Below, one piece after another: positions 45,754 to 56,435 of a stretch of DNA of 64,000 bases. This DNA comes from Salinicoccus halitifaciens. Lineage in GTDB: Bacteria; Bacillota; Bacilli; Staphylococcales; Salinicoccaceae. The translations under genes and the position numbers were made by a program. Position 1 is the first letter of the stretch. Every line of letters begins with the position of its first letter. Below the pieces are notes generated by a model. The model searched no databases and was not told the origin of the DNA. It was given only the letters and a program-made list of their open reading frames with translations. The stretch is taken from assembly GCF_021026095.1 (NCBI RefSeq), contig NZ_JAJNCU010000001.1, positions 558,001 to 622,000 of the forward strand, in the 5' to 3' direction.

Positions 45754-45781
45754 GTTTTCATATATATGATAATGGTATGAT
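45752..45781 (+). promoter_or_regulatory. arlRS promoter
   Basis: -35 TTGTTT (45752-45757), 18-base spacer, -10 TATGAT (45776-45781), immediately after the preceding terminator. Confidence 0.5.
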
Positions 45782-45801
45782 AAATCAAAGGATGTGATTA
45801 G

Positions 45802-46476
45802 ATGAAGCATGTGCTCGTCATAGAAGATGAATTGAATCTGGCACGTTTCATAGAACTTGAATTGAAGCATGAAGGATATGCCGTGACACTCAGTGCAGAT
45901 GGTGAGGACGGACTGGATAAGGCATTGAACAATGATTTCGACTGCATACTCCTCGATCTGATGCTGCCTGCGCTGAACGGACTTGAAGTGTGCAGAAGAA
46001 TACGCAAATCGAAAAATACGCCGATCATCATGATCACCGCCAAAGGGGAAACGTACGACAAGGTCGTCGGTCTGGATTACGGTGCCGATGATTACATAGT
46101 GAAGCCTTTTGAAATAGAAGAACTGCTCGCACGGATCAGAGTGATGCTGAGAAGGGGGGATGCATCAGAAAATCACAGCAAAATTCTTTCCCTCCACGGC
46201 ATTTCCATAGATATATCCGCCTACAGGGTGACGATCGATGATATGGAACTGGAGCTCACCAAAACAGAATATGAGCTCTTATATCTGCTGTGCAAAAATG
46301 CAGGGATCGTTTTAAGGCGGGAGCAGATACTTGAGCATGTGTGGGGGTATGACAGTGAGGTGGAGACGAATGTCGTTGACGTGTACATAAGGTACTTGCG
46401 GAACAAGCTCAAACCTTTCAATAAACATAAGATCATCGAGACCGTGCGAGGAGTGGGGTATGTGGTGAGATCATGA
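45802..46476 (+). CDS. arlR: Response regulator ArlR
   Basis: A 224-residue OmpR/PhoB-family regulator. The receiver domain (about 1-118) has phosphoacceptor D52 (LLDLMLP) and the KPF lysine; the winged-helix DNA-binding domain (about 128-222) ends [10 protein letters not shown]. In S. aureus ArlRS controls adhesion, autolysis and virulence regulators such as MgrA. The identity rests on similarity and adjacency to an ArlS-type kinase and odhA, as in Staphylococcus. AAAGGATGTG precedes the ATG. Confidence 0.93.
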   Translation: MKHVLVIEDELNLARFIELELKHEGYAVTLSADGEDGLDKALNNDFDCILLDLMLPALNGLEVCRRIRKSKNTPIIMITAKGETYDKVVGLDYGADDYIVKPFEIEELLARIRVMLRRGDASENHSKILSLHGISIDISAYRVTIDDMELELTKTEYELLYLLCKNAGIVLRREQILEHVWGYDSEVETNVVDVYIRYLRNKLKPFNKHKIIETVRGVGYVVRS

Positions 46477-47843
46477 ACAGAAACTCATTGAAATACAAAT
46501 GGCTGAGGCTGTCAACGCTGATCATCTCCTTCACTTACCTGATCTTCAGTACGCTGCTGATATATTTCACCAGCCTGTACCTGCGCGATCTTGAAGAAAG
46601 GGCCCTTGACCGGAGCATGGATGAACTGCAGCATATATATGAATCCCAGCCGATCAATACGATATCCAGGAATGATATCCTTACCAGCCTTTATGATGAA
46701 CAGACGATGATCCTCTACACCCGCAGCGGGAATATCGTCAGCACCGAACCCACCAATGATCTTTCCGACCTGCCGGTCGACTTCATTCCGGTGGGGGATG
46801 ATGTCATCACATCCCTTGAAACCGAGGACGGCAACTATCTGGTCGGCCGTTCAAACATCGATTCGATGTATTGGAACGGTTACCTGACCGTCATCCATCC
46901 GCTTGACAACTATTACCTGATCATCCGTACAATGGTCATGATCGCTTTATTGATCGGATTCCTGTCTATATTATTCACATCGATCGTCAGCTATTTCTTC
47001 TCGACCCAGATGGTCAAGCCGATCAGGAGCATCGCCAATCAGCTTAAGAGGATAGAAGGGGAGGGTGTATCGGAAAGGTTATCTTTGAAGACCGATACCG
47101 AAGAGACGGACTATATGGTGACTTCATTCAACAACATGATGGATTCACTGGAGGAGTCATTCAACCAGCAGAAACAGTTCGTCGAGGATGCATCCCATGA
47201 ACTCAGGACACCGCTCCAGATCATCCAGGGGCATCTGAAGCTGATCAACCGCTGGGGGAAGGATGACCCTAAAGTCTTAAACGAATCCCTGCAGATCTCG
47301 ATTGATGAGCTGCACCGCATCAACAAGCTCGTGGAGGAACTGCTGCTGTTGACGAAGAATAACCCGAAGCAGCTTGAGGAGATTGAATCGATCAACATCG
47401 TCGATGAAATCAATTCGCGCGTCAGCAGCATGAAGAAGATACATCCGGATTACCATTTTGCGGTCGAACATACACATGATGATATAATGTTCCAGATCAA
47501 CAACCATCATTTTGAACAGCTTTTATTGATATTCCTTGATAATGCTGTTAAATATGATACAGAGCATAAATATATCATTACAAGTACGGAAAAACATGAT
47601 GACCATTTTGATATCATGATCAAAGATCATGGTATAGGGATTCCTGAGGAGGATCTTGAAAATGTTTTCAACAGATTTTACAGGGTGGATAAATCGAGGA
47701 GCAGACAGCAGGGCGGCCACGGTCTGGGATTATCCATCGCAAAAAAACTGATTGAAAATTATGATGGGCAGGTATGGTTCGAAAGCGAAGAAGGTAATTT
47801 TACAAAAGTTATTATCAGATTCCCGCTGAATAAAGATAAATGA
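46473..47843 (+). CDS. arlS: Sensor histidine kinase ArlS
   Basis: A 456-residue membrane kinase: helix 1 (about 14-38), extracellular sensor domain (about 39-148), helix 2 (about 150-178), HAMP, dimerisation domain with H242 ([13 protein letters not shown]), then ATP-binding N, D and G boxes ([42 protein letters not shown]). It overlaps arlR by 4 bases. No terminator is visible before odhA. Confidence 0.94.
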   Translation: MNRNSLKYKWLRLSTLIISFTYLIFSTLLIYFTSLYLRDLEERALDRSMDELQHIYESQPINTISRNDILTSLYDEQTMILYTRSGNIVSTEPTNDLSDLPVDFIPVGDDVITSLETEDGNYLVGRSNIDSMYWNGYLTVIHPLDNYYLIIRTMVMIALLIGFLSILFTSIVSYFFSTQMVKPIRSIANQLKRIEGEGVSERLSLKTDTEETDYMVTSFNNMMDSLEESFNQQKQFVEDASHELRTPLQIIQGHLKLINRWGKDDPKVLNESLQISIDELHRINKLVEELLLLTKNNPKQLEEIESINIVDEINSRVSSMKKIHPDYHFAVEHTHDDIMFQINNHHFEQLLLIFLDNAVKYDTEHKYIITSTEKHDDHFDIMIKDHGIGIPEEDLENVFNRFYRVDKSRSRQQGGHGLGLSIAKKLIENYDGQVWFESEEGNFTKVIIRFPLNKDK

Positions 47844-47856
47844 TAAATTAAGCGTC

Positions 47857-47885
47857 TTTAAAATACTAATGTATAGTGCTAAAAT
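47857..47885 (+). promoter_or_regulatory. odhAB promoter
   Basis: -35 TTTAAA (47857-47862), 17-base spacer, -10 TAAAAT (47880-47885). A second candidate -10, TATAAT at 47894-47899 with TG before it, lies just downstream. No catabolite-responsive element was recognised. Confidence 0.5.
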
Positions 47886-47935
47886 GGTAAATGTATAATA
47901 ATTAAAACACATAATACTAAAGAGGTGCTGCAAAG

Positions 47936-50719
47936 ATGGAAGGGAAAGCCTATGAAGAGGCGCCAGTCAGATTTGGAACGAATTTAGGTTTGATTCTTGA
48001 TATTCACGATTCTTATTTGGAAAATCCGGACAGTGTCAGCGAAGAAATGCGCACATTGTTCGAAAGTCTTGGAACATCACAAGGTGGTGGCCTGGATGAC
48101 AATGCGAAGCAGAATGTTAAGGGGATGCTTCGCCTGCTTGATGAAATCAGATTATTCGGACACTTGAAGGCGGATATCTATCCTGTCTACAAGCCTGATA
48201 TAAAGAATGCACCCGCTCTTGATTTCAAATCGCACGGTATTTCTGAAGAACTTTTGAAAGATGTACCTGCATCTCTCGTGAGCCCGCACCTTGGTTCACT
48301 CTACGAGAATGCGAATGAGGCATTCAATCATCTGTATGAAGTCTATACGGGCCCGATTGCCTATGAGTTCATGCACATCAACGATTCAAAAGAAAGAACC
48401 TGGCTGAAAAAGACAATTGAGAACCAGGATGAAGTCAGTTTAAGTTCCGAAGAAAAAATCGAACTTTTTAAACTGCTGTCCAAAGTCGAAGGTTTTGAAA
48501 AATATCTGCACAAAAATTTTGTCGGTGCCAAGAGATTCTCCATCGAGGGACTGGATACTTTAGTACCGATGCTCGATCATCTTCTCGCCCTTATGGCCGA
48601 GAAAGAAATTCCAAATCTTCAAATCGGTATGGCTCACAGGGGCCGCCTGAACGTTTTGACACATGTCCTTCAAAAGCCTTATGAAATGATGCTCAGCGAA
48701 TTCATGCATACAGACCCGATGAAGTTCCTGCCTGAAGATGATTCACTGACCCTCACTTCAGGCTGGGTCGGAGATGTCAAATATCACCTCGGCGGTTCCA
48801 AAAAGAGGACTGACAAAGGTATAGAGCAGCAGATCACTTTGGCCAACAACCCGAGCCACCTCGAAGTCGTCAGCCCTGTGATCCAGGGTAAGACGAGGGC
48901 TGAACAGGAAACGACGGACCGGAATGGATTTCCTGAGCTCGACTTCAACCGTTCACTTGCCGTCATGGTCCATGGTGATGCCGCTTTCGCAGCGCAGGGT
49001 GTCGTTTTTGAAACTTTGAACCTTGGGAATCTGGACGGCTACAGAACAGGCGGTTCCATACACATCATCGCGAACAACCGTATCGGTTTCACCACCGAGG
49101 AGTTTGATGCCCGCTCGACGGATCACGCATCTGCAGCGGCACTGAGTTTTGACCTGCCTGTCTTCCATGTCAATGCGGATAAACCAGAGCACGTGATGAG
49201 GGCGATGGAACTTGCCTTCAGGTACCGTCAGGAATTCAACAAGGATGCAGTCATAAACTTAATCGGCTACCGCCGTTTCGGCCATAATGAAATGGATGAA
49301 CCGAGTACGACGAATCCCATGCTGTACAGGGAAGTCAAAGCGCATGACACGATAGAGCACATTTACGGCAACCAGCTCATTGAAGAAAAGGTCATTTCCA
49401 AAGAGGAAAAAGAGGATATCATCGACAACGCCTTCAAAAGAATGCGTGAAGCGCATGATAAGATAGATAAAAATGATACCGTTATCAAATCCTCGATCGA
49501 GGCGCCGGAAGCATTCCAGGAAGGCCTTTCAAATGAAGAAGAGCCGGAGATCACCCGTGAAAGGCTTGAGGAGATCAATGAGGCCCTGTTCGATTATCCT
49601 GAAGACTTCACCGTGTTCAAGAAGCTGAGGCAGGTGCTTGACCGCCGCAAGCTGCCTTTCGAGGACGATTCGGCACTGGTCGATTGGGCGCATGCTGAAG
49701 CGCTGGCATTTGCAACGATCAATCAGGACGGCACGCCGATCAGATTGACCGGTCAGGATTCCCAGAGGGGGACGTTTGCCCACAGGCATGCCGTGCTCCA
49801 TGACTCCGAGACCGGGGAGGAATTCATTCCGCTGCACCATGTCCCTGGTGCCAAAGCCACATTCGACATCCATAACTCACCTCTGTCCGAAGCAGCAGTC
49901 GTCGGCTTCGACTATGGATACAACGTGGAGAACAAGGCAGCCATGGTCATATGGGAAGCCCAATACGGTGACTTTGCCAACATGGCGCAGGTTTACTTTG
50001 ATAACTTCATGTCATCCGGAAATGCAAAGTGGGGAGAGACGAGTGGTTTCACCCTGTTCCTCCCTCACGGACAGGAAGGGCAGGGGCCGGAGCACTCGAG
50101 CGCAAGGCTTGAGAGATTCCTTCATTTATGTGCAAACTATAATATGACCGTCGCAAATCTGACGAGCACCGCAAACTATTTCTACCTGTTGAGAAGGCAG
50201 GCAAAGTATTTGAACACTGAAAAGATGCGTCCGCTTGTCATCATGACACCGAAAAGTCTGCTCAGAAACCAGATGGTCAGCGATCCACTGGACGCTTTCA
50301 TCGGCAACCATTTCAGGGAGGTCATCGTTGAAGAGCATGACAAGTCCAAAGTGAAGAAGGTCGTCCTGGCACATGGCAAAATGGCTGTGGATCTGCTCTT
50401 GCACCACAGGGACAATCCATCCGATGAAGTGGTGATCGTAAGGATTGAACAGCTCTATCCGTTCCCTGATGAAGAGATCAAAGAACTGCTAGAAAGCATT
50501 GAAAATCTCGATGAAGTCCGCTTCGTCCAGGAAGAGCCTAAGAACATGGGTGCATACAGCTCCGTTTTACCGAAGATACTCGACATTTTACCGGAGAATG
50601 TAAAGCGCTCCTATGTCGGCCGTCCGGTATCGTCATCACCGGCTGAAGGCGATGCTGAAACTTACAAGAGGATACAACAAAATATCATAGAAAATGCAAT
50701 GAAAGTGCAGGAGGATTAA
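47936..50719 (+). CDS. odhA: 2-oxoglutarate dehydrogenase E1 component
   Basis: A 927-residue thiamine-diphosphate E1 that decarboxylates 2-oxoglutarate in the TCA cycle. The short N-terminal helix region is followed by the ThDP site [18 protein letters not shown] and NNRIGFTT (about residues 343-385), [14 protein letters not shown] and, near the C terminus, the transketolase-like domain with [19 protein letters not shown]. Length is usual for Firmicutes. AGAGGTG is the ribosome site. odhB follows after 2 bases; the E3 subunit is shared and encoded elsewhere. Confidence 0.97.
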   Translation: MEGKAYEEAPVRFGTNLGLILDIHDSYLENPDSVSEEMRTLFESLGTSQGGGLDDNAKQNVKGMLRLLDEIRLFGHLKADIYPVYKPDIKNAPALDFKSHGISEELLKDVPASLVSPHLGSLYENANEAFNHLYEVYTGPIAYEFMHINDSKERTWLKKTIENQDEVSLSSEEKIELFKLLSKVEGFEKYLHKNFVGAKRFSIEGLDTLVPMLDHLLALMAEKEIPNLQIGMAHRGRLNVLTHVLQKPYEMMLSEFMHTDPMKFLPEDDSLTLTSGWVGDVKYHLGGSKKRTDKGIEQQITLANNPSHLEVVSPVIQGKTRAEQETTDRNGFPELDFNRSLAVMVHGDAAFAAQGVVFETLNLGNLDGYRTGGSIHIIANNRIGFTTEEFDARSTDHASAAALSFDLPVFHVNADKPEHVMRAMELAFRYRQEFNKDAVINLIGYRRFGHNEMDEPSTTNPMLYREVKAHDTIEHIYGNQLIEEKVISKEEKEDIIDNAFKRMREAHDKIDKNDTVIKSSIEAPEAFQEGLSNEEEPEITRERLEEINEALFDYPEDFTVFKKLRQVLDRRKLPFEDDSALVDWAHAEALAFATINQDGTPIRLTGQDSQRGTFAHRHAVLHDSETGEEFIPLHHVPGAKATFDIHNSPLSEAAVVGFDYGYNVENKAAMVIWEAQYGDFANMAQVYFDNFMSSGNAKWGETSGFTLFLPHGQEGQGPEHSSARLERFLHLCANYNMTVANLTSTANYFYLLRRQAKYLNTEKMRPLVIMTPKSLLRNQMVSDPLDAFIGNHFREVIVEEHDKSKVKKVVLAHGKMAVDLLLHHRDNPSDEVVIVRIEQLYPFPDEEIKELLESIENLDEVRFVQEEPKNMGAYSSVLPKILDILPENVKRSYVGRPVSSSPAEGDAETYKRIQQNIIENAMKVQED

Positions 50720-50721
50720 TA

Positions 50722-52014
50722 ATGGCAGAAGTTAAAATTCCAGAACTGGCTGAATCGATTACAGAAGGGACGATTGCGTCCTGGTTGAAAGGTGTGGGTG
50801 ACTCCGTAGAAAAAGGAGAAAACATACTTGAGCTTGAAACGGATAAAGTCAACGTCGAAGTGATCAGTGAAGAATCCGGTGTGATTACAGAGCTGAGGGC
50901 AGAAGAAGGAGACACTGTTGAAGTAGGACAGGTCGTCGCTGTCGTTGATGAAAGCGGTGAAGCTTCATCATCTGAGGAAAAAGAGGAGAGCACACCTTCC
51001 GAATCCAAAGACGAAGAAAAGGACGCCCCTTCCAAAGATGAAAAGAAAGACGAACCAAAAGAAGAGAAGAAAGAAGAAAGTGGGGAGGCTTCAGACGAAG
51101 GTTCCGACCGCATCGTCGCTTCACCTGCTGCAAGGAAACTGGCACGTGAGAAAGGCCTCTCGCTTAAGGAGATCAGTGCAGGAGATCCAAGAGGCCATGT
51201 CCGTTCCCAGGATGTCGAGAACCATGAGGCTTCCAAAAAGAATCAAGAAGCAGAAAGCAAAAAATCTGAAAGCAAGCCCGAGAAACAGCAGGCCAATGCA
51301 CAGCCTGAAAAACCTGTCATCAGGGAGAAGATGTCAAGACGCCGTCAGACGATTGCCAAGCGCCTGCACGAAGTGAAGCAGAATACTGCAATGCTGACGA
51401 CTTTCAACGAAGTGGACATGACGAATGTCATGGAACTCAGAAAGCGTAAAAAGGAAGCATTCCAGGAGAAGCATGACGGCACAAGACTCGGCTTCATGTC
51501 ATTCTTCACCAAAGCTTCAGTGGCCGCCCTGAGACAGTTCCCTGCAGTGAATGCGGAAATCGACGGCGATGAAATGATCTACAAACAGTTCTACGATATC
51601 GGTATTGCAGTTTCTACGGAGGAAGGGCTCGTTGTACCGGTTGTAAGGGACTGTGACCGTAAAACCTTTGCAGAAATAGAAGCAGATATCGCCGGCCTTG
51701 CAACGAAGGCGATTGATAAAAAACTATCCCTGGATGAAATGACCGGAGGATCGTTCACGATTACGAACGGTGGTGTATTCGGATCACTCTTATCAACACC
51801 GATCATGAACGGTACACAGGCCGGCATCCTCGGTATGCACACCATCCAGAAACGCCCTGTGGCAATGCCGGATGGATCCATTGAAGTGCGTCCGATGATG
51901 TACATCGCGCTGAGCTATGACCACAGAGTGATCGACGGTAAAGATTCAGTGAATTTCCTCAAAACCATCAAAGAATTGATTGAAAATCCAGAAGATCTTT
52001 TACTTGAAGGTTAA
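50722..52014 (+). CDS. odhB: Dihydrolipoyl succinyltransferase (2-oxoglutarate dehydrogenase E2)
   Basis: A 430-residue E2. Lipoyl domain (1-77) with lipoylated K42 in ETDKVNVEV; a charged Glu/Lys/Ser linker (about 80-128); E3-binding domain (about 130-166, [16 protein letters not shown]); second linker; catalytic domain with H401-x-x-x-D405-G406. It transfers the succinyl group to CoA. The linkers are highly charged rather than the Ala/Pro type of enteric bacteria. Strong terminator follows. Confidence 0.97.
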   Translation: MAEVKIPELAESITEGTIASWLKGVGDSVEKGENILELETDKVNVEVISEESGVITELRAEEGDTVEVGQVVAVVDESGEASSSEEKEESTPSESKDEEKDAPSKDEKKDEPKEEKKEESGEASDEGSDRIVASPAARKLAREKGLSLKEISAGDPRGHVRSQDVENHEASKKNQEAESKKSESKPEKQQANAQPEKPVIREKMSRRRQTIAKRLHEVKQNTAMLTTFNEVDMTNVMELRKRKKEAFQEKHDGTRLGFMSFFTKASVAALRQFPAVNAEIDGDEMIYKQFYDIGIAVSTEEGLVVPVVRDCDRKTFAEIEADIAGLATKAIDKKLSLDEMTGGSFTITNGGVFGSLLSTPIMNGTQAGILGMHTIQKRPVAMPDGSIEVRPMMYIALSYDHRVIDGKDSVNFLKTIKELIENPEDLLLEG

Positions 52015-52021
52015 AATCAAT

Positions 52022-52060
52022 AAAAACAAGATACTATTTTCAGTATCTTGTTTTTATTAT
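52022..52060 (+). terminator. Terminator after odhB
   Basis: A 14-bp stem, 52022-52035 with 52042-52055 (core ACAAGATACT paired with AGTATCTTGT), 6-base loop, T-rich tail. Confidence 0.92.
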
Positions 52061-52099
52061 GTTAAAATATAGAGACTTTAATAAATGAATGGAGAATGA

Positions 52100-52309
52100 A
52101 TGATGTTACATGAAACATGGCAGGATAATAATTTGAGGACAGTGAAGGTCAGACATACGGATGCCGAGAAATATAAAGTCAACGATATGCTGACTGAAGG
52201 CAAAACTTATACCGTGGTCAACGAGACCGAAGAGTATATATTCGTAAAAGATAATTCAGGCAAAGTCGGCGGTTACTATAAGACCTACTTCGAAGATGCG
52301 GATGAGTGA
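52100..52309 (+). CDS. Small conserved protein (DUF6501-like)
   Basis: A 69-residue acidic beta-rich protein. The core VKVRHTDAEKYKVNDMLTEGK and FVKDNSGKVGGYYKTYF looks like DUF6501, a short Bacillales family of unknown function. Start is 52100 or the next ATG (52103); GGAGA lies upstream of both. An extended -10 TGTTAAAAT (to 52068) behind the odhB terminator may drive it. It is followed, one base after its stop, by a MoxR-type ATPase, so the three genes here may be co-transcribed. Confidence 0.7.
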   Translation: MMLHETWQDNNLRTVKVRHTDAEKYKVNDMLTEGKTYTVVNETEEYIFVKDNSGKVGGYYKTYFEDADE

Positions 52310-52310
52310 A

Positions 52311-53102
52311 ATGGCCGGATCTAAATTCAGGCATGAAGATGAGGCGATTCACCACGATTCATTCAATATCCTGAAACTCGGCAAAAATCTGCTTTTGAAA
52401 GGGCCGACAGGGGCGGGGAAAACCCGCCTTGCAGATGACCTTGCCGTCGAATTCGGGCGTGAGATGGTGAGCATCAACTGTTCTGTCGATATTGACATGG
52501 AATCCCTGCTCGGTTTCAAGACGATTGAGTATGAAGAAGGTCAGCAGGAGATCGTCTTCGTCGATGGACCGGTTGTGCGTGCAATGAAGAATGGTCATAT
52601 ACTCTATATCGATGAAATCAACATGGCCAAACCGGAAGTGCTGCCGATACTCAACGCGGCCCTTGATTACCGCAGGACGTTGATGAACCCCTTGACCGGG
52701 GAGGAGATCACTGCCGATGAGGATTTCATCGTCATTGCCGCGGTAAACATCGGTTACGCCGGCACCATGCCCATGAACGAAGCGCTGCTCAACCGCTTCA
52801 ATGTCGTGGAAATCGACTATGTATCCGATGATGCGCTTTTGGAAATTTTGGAAAATCAAAGTCTTCAGGATGATCCTGGCATTTTAAGGAGACTGACCGA
52901 CTTCCATAAAGATCTCGTGACGATGACCAGGCAGGGCCAGATATCAAAGGAGTCATCCAGTGTGAGGAGTTTGCTGGACCTTTCAGATTTAAGCACCCTG
53001 ATTCCTCCAGACAGAGCCCTGCAGCGGACGGTCACAGATAAGCTGGACAATGACCAGGAGAAGACGGCGATATACAATGCTTTTAAATTACATTTTGAGT
53101 AG
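52311..53102 (+). CDS. MoxR-type AAA+ ATPase
   Basis: A 263-residue AAA+ ATPase of the MoxR/CbbQ/NorQ/GvpN group. P-loop GPTGAGKT (31-38, K37), Walker B ILYIDEIN with D101-E102, sensor and arginine-finger region around NEALLNRFNVVEIDY. Such proteins work with a VWA partner to remodel or load cofactors into a third protein. The VWA partner follows at 10 bases. The exact start is uncertain (52296, 52302 or 52311). The same ATPase/VWA pair lies after odhB in Staphylococcus. Confidence 0.9.
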   Translation: MAGSKFRHEDEAIHHDSFNILKLGKNLLLKGPTGAGKTRLADDLAVEFGREMVSINCSVDIDMESLLGFKTIEYEEGQQEIVFVDGPVVRAMKNGHILYIDEINMAKPEVLPILNAALDYRRTLMNPLTGEEITADEDFIVIAAVNIGYAGTMPMNEALLNRFNVVEIDYVSDDALLEILENQSLQDDPGILRRLTDFHKDLVTMTRQGQISKESSSVRSLLDLSDLSTLIPPDRALQRTVTDKLDNDQEKTAIYNAFKLHFE

Positions 53103-53112
53103 TGATTAAAAT

Positions 53113-54864
53113 ATGACGTATTCCTTTATCAAATTCAACGATGAACTGGTCGATTCCAGAAATATGATGGAACTGACTGATCTTGCGCGCCTGCTTTTCA
53201 GGAACGGGGAACTGACCGTGAATGTGCAGAAGTATTCCTACTTCAATCCGTATAAGAATGTCCTGAATTTCAGTATGTTCTGGAAGCATAGGAATGATAT
53301 CACTGAACTTGACGGCTTCAAACATGATATCTACACGCACTTCACTGCACCGGGAACTCTGGATTATTCCAAGTATGCTGAAATGATGACTCGTGACGGA
53401 TATTTACGGCAGATATTTTTATCAATTGAATACTTCAGGTTGAGGAAAAGTGCTGTGAATGAAAGACCGGTCATCAAAAGGCTCTTAAAGGAAGGTGACG
53501 GGATTTTAAGACAGCATTATTCAAAGCACACAGAGAATTCAGCCGATGATTTCCTGCGCCATATGAACCTGAAGATCCTGCAGTACGAGGATGCCTTTGA
53601 ATATTCGGGCATCCCTTTTGATATGAAGTCGGACTCCACTGAAGAAAGCATCATCAAAGCGGAAACATTCTACGATAAGATAACCAAAACACCGGGTCTC
53701 GATACTTCCAGTTTCACCCCGATACATGATATTTCCTTCAGCGACATCGATGCCTTCATTAAAAGCAATGACTTCAGGAAAGACCCCGGGGTGCTGTCTT
53801 CGGAAAATGATCAGGTCGATGAGGATGAAAAGAGCACGGTCGATACAAAGACGAGCGGGGCGGTGAAGGATGCCACTGTCCTAGGCGAAGTACAGGATGC
53901 TGCCAATGCCCGGAGGTCCAAAAGCAGGCAGGTGAACATGTATGACGATGAGGTCGATGACTACACTGAAGGTTTTGGAAGCAACCGCGGGGATAACACC
54001 TTCAGGGACAAAGCTTCGATAAACCGCCATGCCGTACTGGAAAAAATCACCCCAAAGATCAATCTGAGCGACTACCAGAAGTACAGGGAACTTTACAATC
54101 AGTATACAGGTGTGGCCAGGCAGGCGGTCGGCGACCTCCAGCAGCTTTTGAATCATAAGCAGAACGAAATCCGCATGAACCAATCGAACGGAAAATTGAT
54201 GAAAAACCCGACGATGCCCATTGTCGAAGGGAGTCATAAACTGTTCGTCAAAGAGCGTTCGGAGTCGAGGGAAATTGATGCCGTCTTCACACTCGTTGTC
54301 GACCGGTCCTTTTCAATGGAACCCCACCTGGAAAATGCGATTTCGGGTGTCATCGTCTTCAATCACATTTTGAAATCACTGAATATAAAGCACAGGATCA
54401 TTTCACATCACGAAGACACCTTTGAGGTCGGTCCGGAGAACTTTCCGAACAGGGTGTATGAGCATATGGATTTTGACAAATCCAATTATTATCATCCTGT
54501 ATCCATACTGGATATCGATGCATCCGGTGACAACAGGGATGGTTTCATATTGAAGCATGAAATTTCCTTATTGAGGGCGCGAAGTGAAAGCGACCGTTTC
54601 ATCATCATGTTCTCCGACGGTCTGCCAAGTGCAGAGGATTATAACCAGAGTGGTATAGTAGATACGCATGAGGCGGTCAATATCGCAAAAAGGGAGAACA
54701 TTCATATCGTCAATGTCTTCATCAGTGAGGAAAGCGATGAACAGACCATTGAATCCATCAGGAATATATATGGCAACAACACCATCCTGGTGGCGCATGC
54801 CCATGAAATGGCACATGCAGTCGCCAATACGCTTAAAAAGATATTGTTGTCGCTTATAAATTAA
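53113..54864 (+). CDS. VWA-domain protein, CobT/NorD-like partner of the MoxR ATPase
   Basis: A 583-residue cytosolic protein: a long helical N-terminal part, an acidic stretch (about 225-300), and a C-terminal von Willebrand A domain with metal site D397-R-S399-F-S401 and FSDGLPSAEDY. It resembles CobT of cobalt chelatase and NorD, which act with MoxR-type ATPases. No chelatase or nitric oxide reductase gene lies nearby, so the target is unknown. AAAATATG shows no strong ribosome site; coupling to the ATPase is likely. Confidence 0.85.
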   Translation: MTYSFIKFNDELVDSRNMMELTDLARLLFRNGELTVNVQKYSYFNPYKNVLNFSMFWKHRNDITELDGFKHDIYTHFTAPGTLDYSKYAEMMTRDGYLRQIFLSIEYFRLRKSAVNERPVIKRLLKEGDGILRQHYSKHTENSADDFLRHMNLKILQYEDAFEYSGIPFDMKSDSTEESIIKAETFYDKITKTPGLDTSSFTPIHDISFSDIDAFIKSNDFRKDPGVLSSENDQVDEDEKSTVDTKTSGAVKDATVLGEVQDAANARRSKSRQVNMYDDEVDDYTEGFGSNRGDNTFRDKASINRHAVLEKITPKINLSDYQKYRELYNQYTGVARQAVGDLQQLLNHKQNEIRMNQSNGKLMKNPTMPIVEGSHKLFVKERSESREIDAVFTLVVDRSFSMEPHLENAISGVIVFNHILKSLNIKHRIISHHEDTFEVGPENFPNRVYEHMDFDKSNYYHPVSILDIDASGDNRDGFILKHEISLLRARSESDRFIIMFSDGLPSAEDYNQSGIVDTHEAVNIAKRENIHIVNVFISEESDEQTIESIRNIYGNNTILVAHAHEMAHAVANTLKKILLSLIN

Positions 54865-54912
54865 TTTACATCAATTGAAATATAGTCTGAAATCTGAAAG
54901 TTTAAAATCTTA

Positions 54913-54941
54913 TGGACTTTATTGATTGAATGAGATAGAAT
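54913..54941 (+). promoter_or_regulatory. brnQ promoter
   Basis: -35 TGGACT (54913-54918), 17-base spacer, -10 TAGAAT (54936-54941). A TATAAT at 54947-54952 has a TTGATT 19 bases before it and is an alternative. Confidence 0.4.
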
Positions 54942-54948
54942 AGTTCTA

Positions 54949-54963
54949 TAATTTCAGATTATA
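54949..54963 (+). promoter_or_regulatory. CodY-box-like site before brnQ
   Basis: TAATTTCAGATTATA matches 10 of 15 positions of the CodY box AATTTTCWGAAAATT. It lies between the promoter and the brnQ start. brnQ genes are CodY targets in S. aureus, but five mismatches make this weak. Confidence 0.3.
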
Positions 54964-54976
54964 CGGGGGCTCACAC

Positions 54977-56302
54977 ATGGATACAAAAATGAGTACGAAA
55001 AATGTTTTTATAGTAGGTTTCATGTTATTTGCAATGTTCTTTGGTGCAGGTAACTTAATATTCCCACCGGGTCTCGGCTTTGTAAGTGGTGAATATTTCT
55101 GGCTCGCAATATTGGGCTTCGTCATCACAGGCGTCGGGCTGCCTTTACTCGGTGTCATCGTGGGGTCGATCTCCAAAGAAGGTTATAAAGAATCACTGAA
55201 AGCAATCCATCCGGCTTTTGCCGTCGGGCTGCTCGTGGTCATTTACCTGACGATCGGACCGTTCTTCGCCATACCGAGGACTGCAACGACAGCATATGAA
55301 ATGAGCGTGATTCCATTCCTGGATTCGCCGAGCGGGGTATCGCTTCTTGTATTTTCACTCCTGTTCTTCATAATCGTGTTTGCACTGAGCTGGAATCCGA
55401 GATCCATTGCGGACAGCATTGGTAAAATACTTACGCCGTTACTGCTGATCTCGATTGCACTGCTTGTGATTACAGCGATTACAATGTACATAGCCAACCC
55501 TGTGAATCCTGCCGGGGAAGGGTTCAATACGGAAGCGCCATTCTCAGCAGGCTTTACGGAAGGTTACTTGACGATGGATGCAATCGCCGCGATCGCCTTT
55601 TCCGTCATCGTCCTGAATGCAATACGCGACACCGGAGTCAAAAGCAGGAAAGCACTGTTATTCGGTACGATCAAATCTGCTTCACTGGCAGCATTGCTCC
55701 TCGGTCTTGTTTATGTGTCACTGGGCTGGCTCGGTAACCGGGTCAACCTTGAAGGTACAGCACCTGATGAGCAGAATCTCGGAACCTTCCTGCTGACATA
55801 TATATCAGCCGATGCATATGGCGGGTTCGGGGCAATTTTACTGGGTCTGATCGTGTTACTCGCATGTATCACTACGGGTGCGGGTCTAATCGTAGCCGTA
55901 AGTGAATATTTCAACAGCATAGTATCTAAAGTGCCTTACAGAGTGTTTGTAGTCATCTTCACATTGATATCATTCGGACTTGCAAACCAGGGACTGGATC
56001 AGGTTATAACGACAAGTGTACCTGTATTGTCCATCATTTATCCGATTGCCATGACATCCGTATTATTATTGATTGTCAGTTATTTTGTACCGACGCCGCG
56101 TCTTGCGCTTCAAATACCGGTTGTTTTGGTTCTAATCACAAGCATACTGGCAGTGGTGCACCGGAATGGATGGGCTGAGATGCCATTCCTTGAAGCGCTG
56201 CCGCTGTTCAATGCTTCATTTGAATGGATTCCTCTCGTGATCATCGGATACATTATCGGTTATCTGATTGGAATGAAGAAACCGAGAGTGACATATACTT
56301 GA
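54977..56302 (+). CDS. brnQ: Branched-chain amino acid transporter BrnQ
   Basis: A 441-residue LIVCS-family carrier with about 12 membrane helices that imports Leu, Ile and Val with Na+ or H+. The opening FIVGFMLFAMFFGAGNLIFPPGLG is the family signature. Only GGGGGC precedes the ATG, so the ribosome site is modest. A strong terminator follows. Regulation by CodY is possible from the upstream site. Confidence 0.95.
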   Translation: MDTKMSTKNVFIVGFMLFAMFFGAGNLIFPPGLGFVSGEYFWLAILGFVITGVGLPLLGVIVGSISKEGYKESLKAIHPAFAVGLLVVIYLTIGPFFAIPRTATTAYEMSVIPFLDSPSGVSLLVFSLLFFIIVFALSWNPRSIADSIGKILTPLLLISIALLVITAITMYIANPVNPAGEGFNTEAPFSAGFTEGYLTMDAIAAIAFSVIVLNAIRDTGVKSRKALLFGTIKSASLAALLLGLVYVSLGWLGNRVNLEGTAPDEQNLGTFLLTYISADAYGGFGAILLGLIVLLACITTGAGLIVAVSEYFNSIVSKVPYRVFVVIFTLISFGLANQGLDQVITTSVPVLSIIYPIAMTSVLLLIVSYFVPTPRLALQIPVVLVLITSILAVVHRNGWAEMPFLEALPLFNASFEWIPLVIIGYIIGYLIGMKKPRVTYT

Positions 56303-56314
56303 TTAAAATATTTT

Positions 56315-56346
56315 AAGCGACGCATATTGTGCGTCGCTTTTTTATT
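56315..56346 (+). terminator. Terminator after brnQ
   Basis: Stem AAGCGACGCA (56315-56324) with TGCGTCGCTT (56330-56339), 5-base loop, T-run to about 56345. Confidence 0.92.
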
Positions 56347-56435
56347 GTGAGTTATAAGTTTTTCGTATCATCACAATACTATTTCTTATGATTTATCCAT
56401 GATATAATAAGATTATCTTATGATATAGAAAAGAG

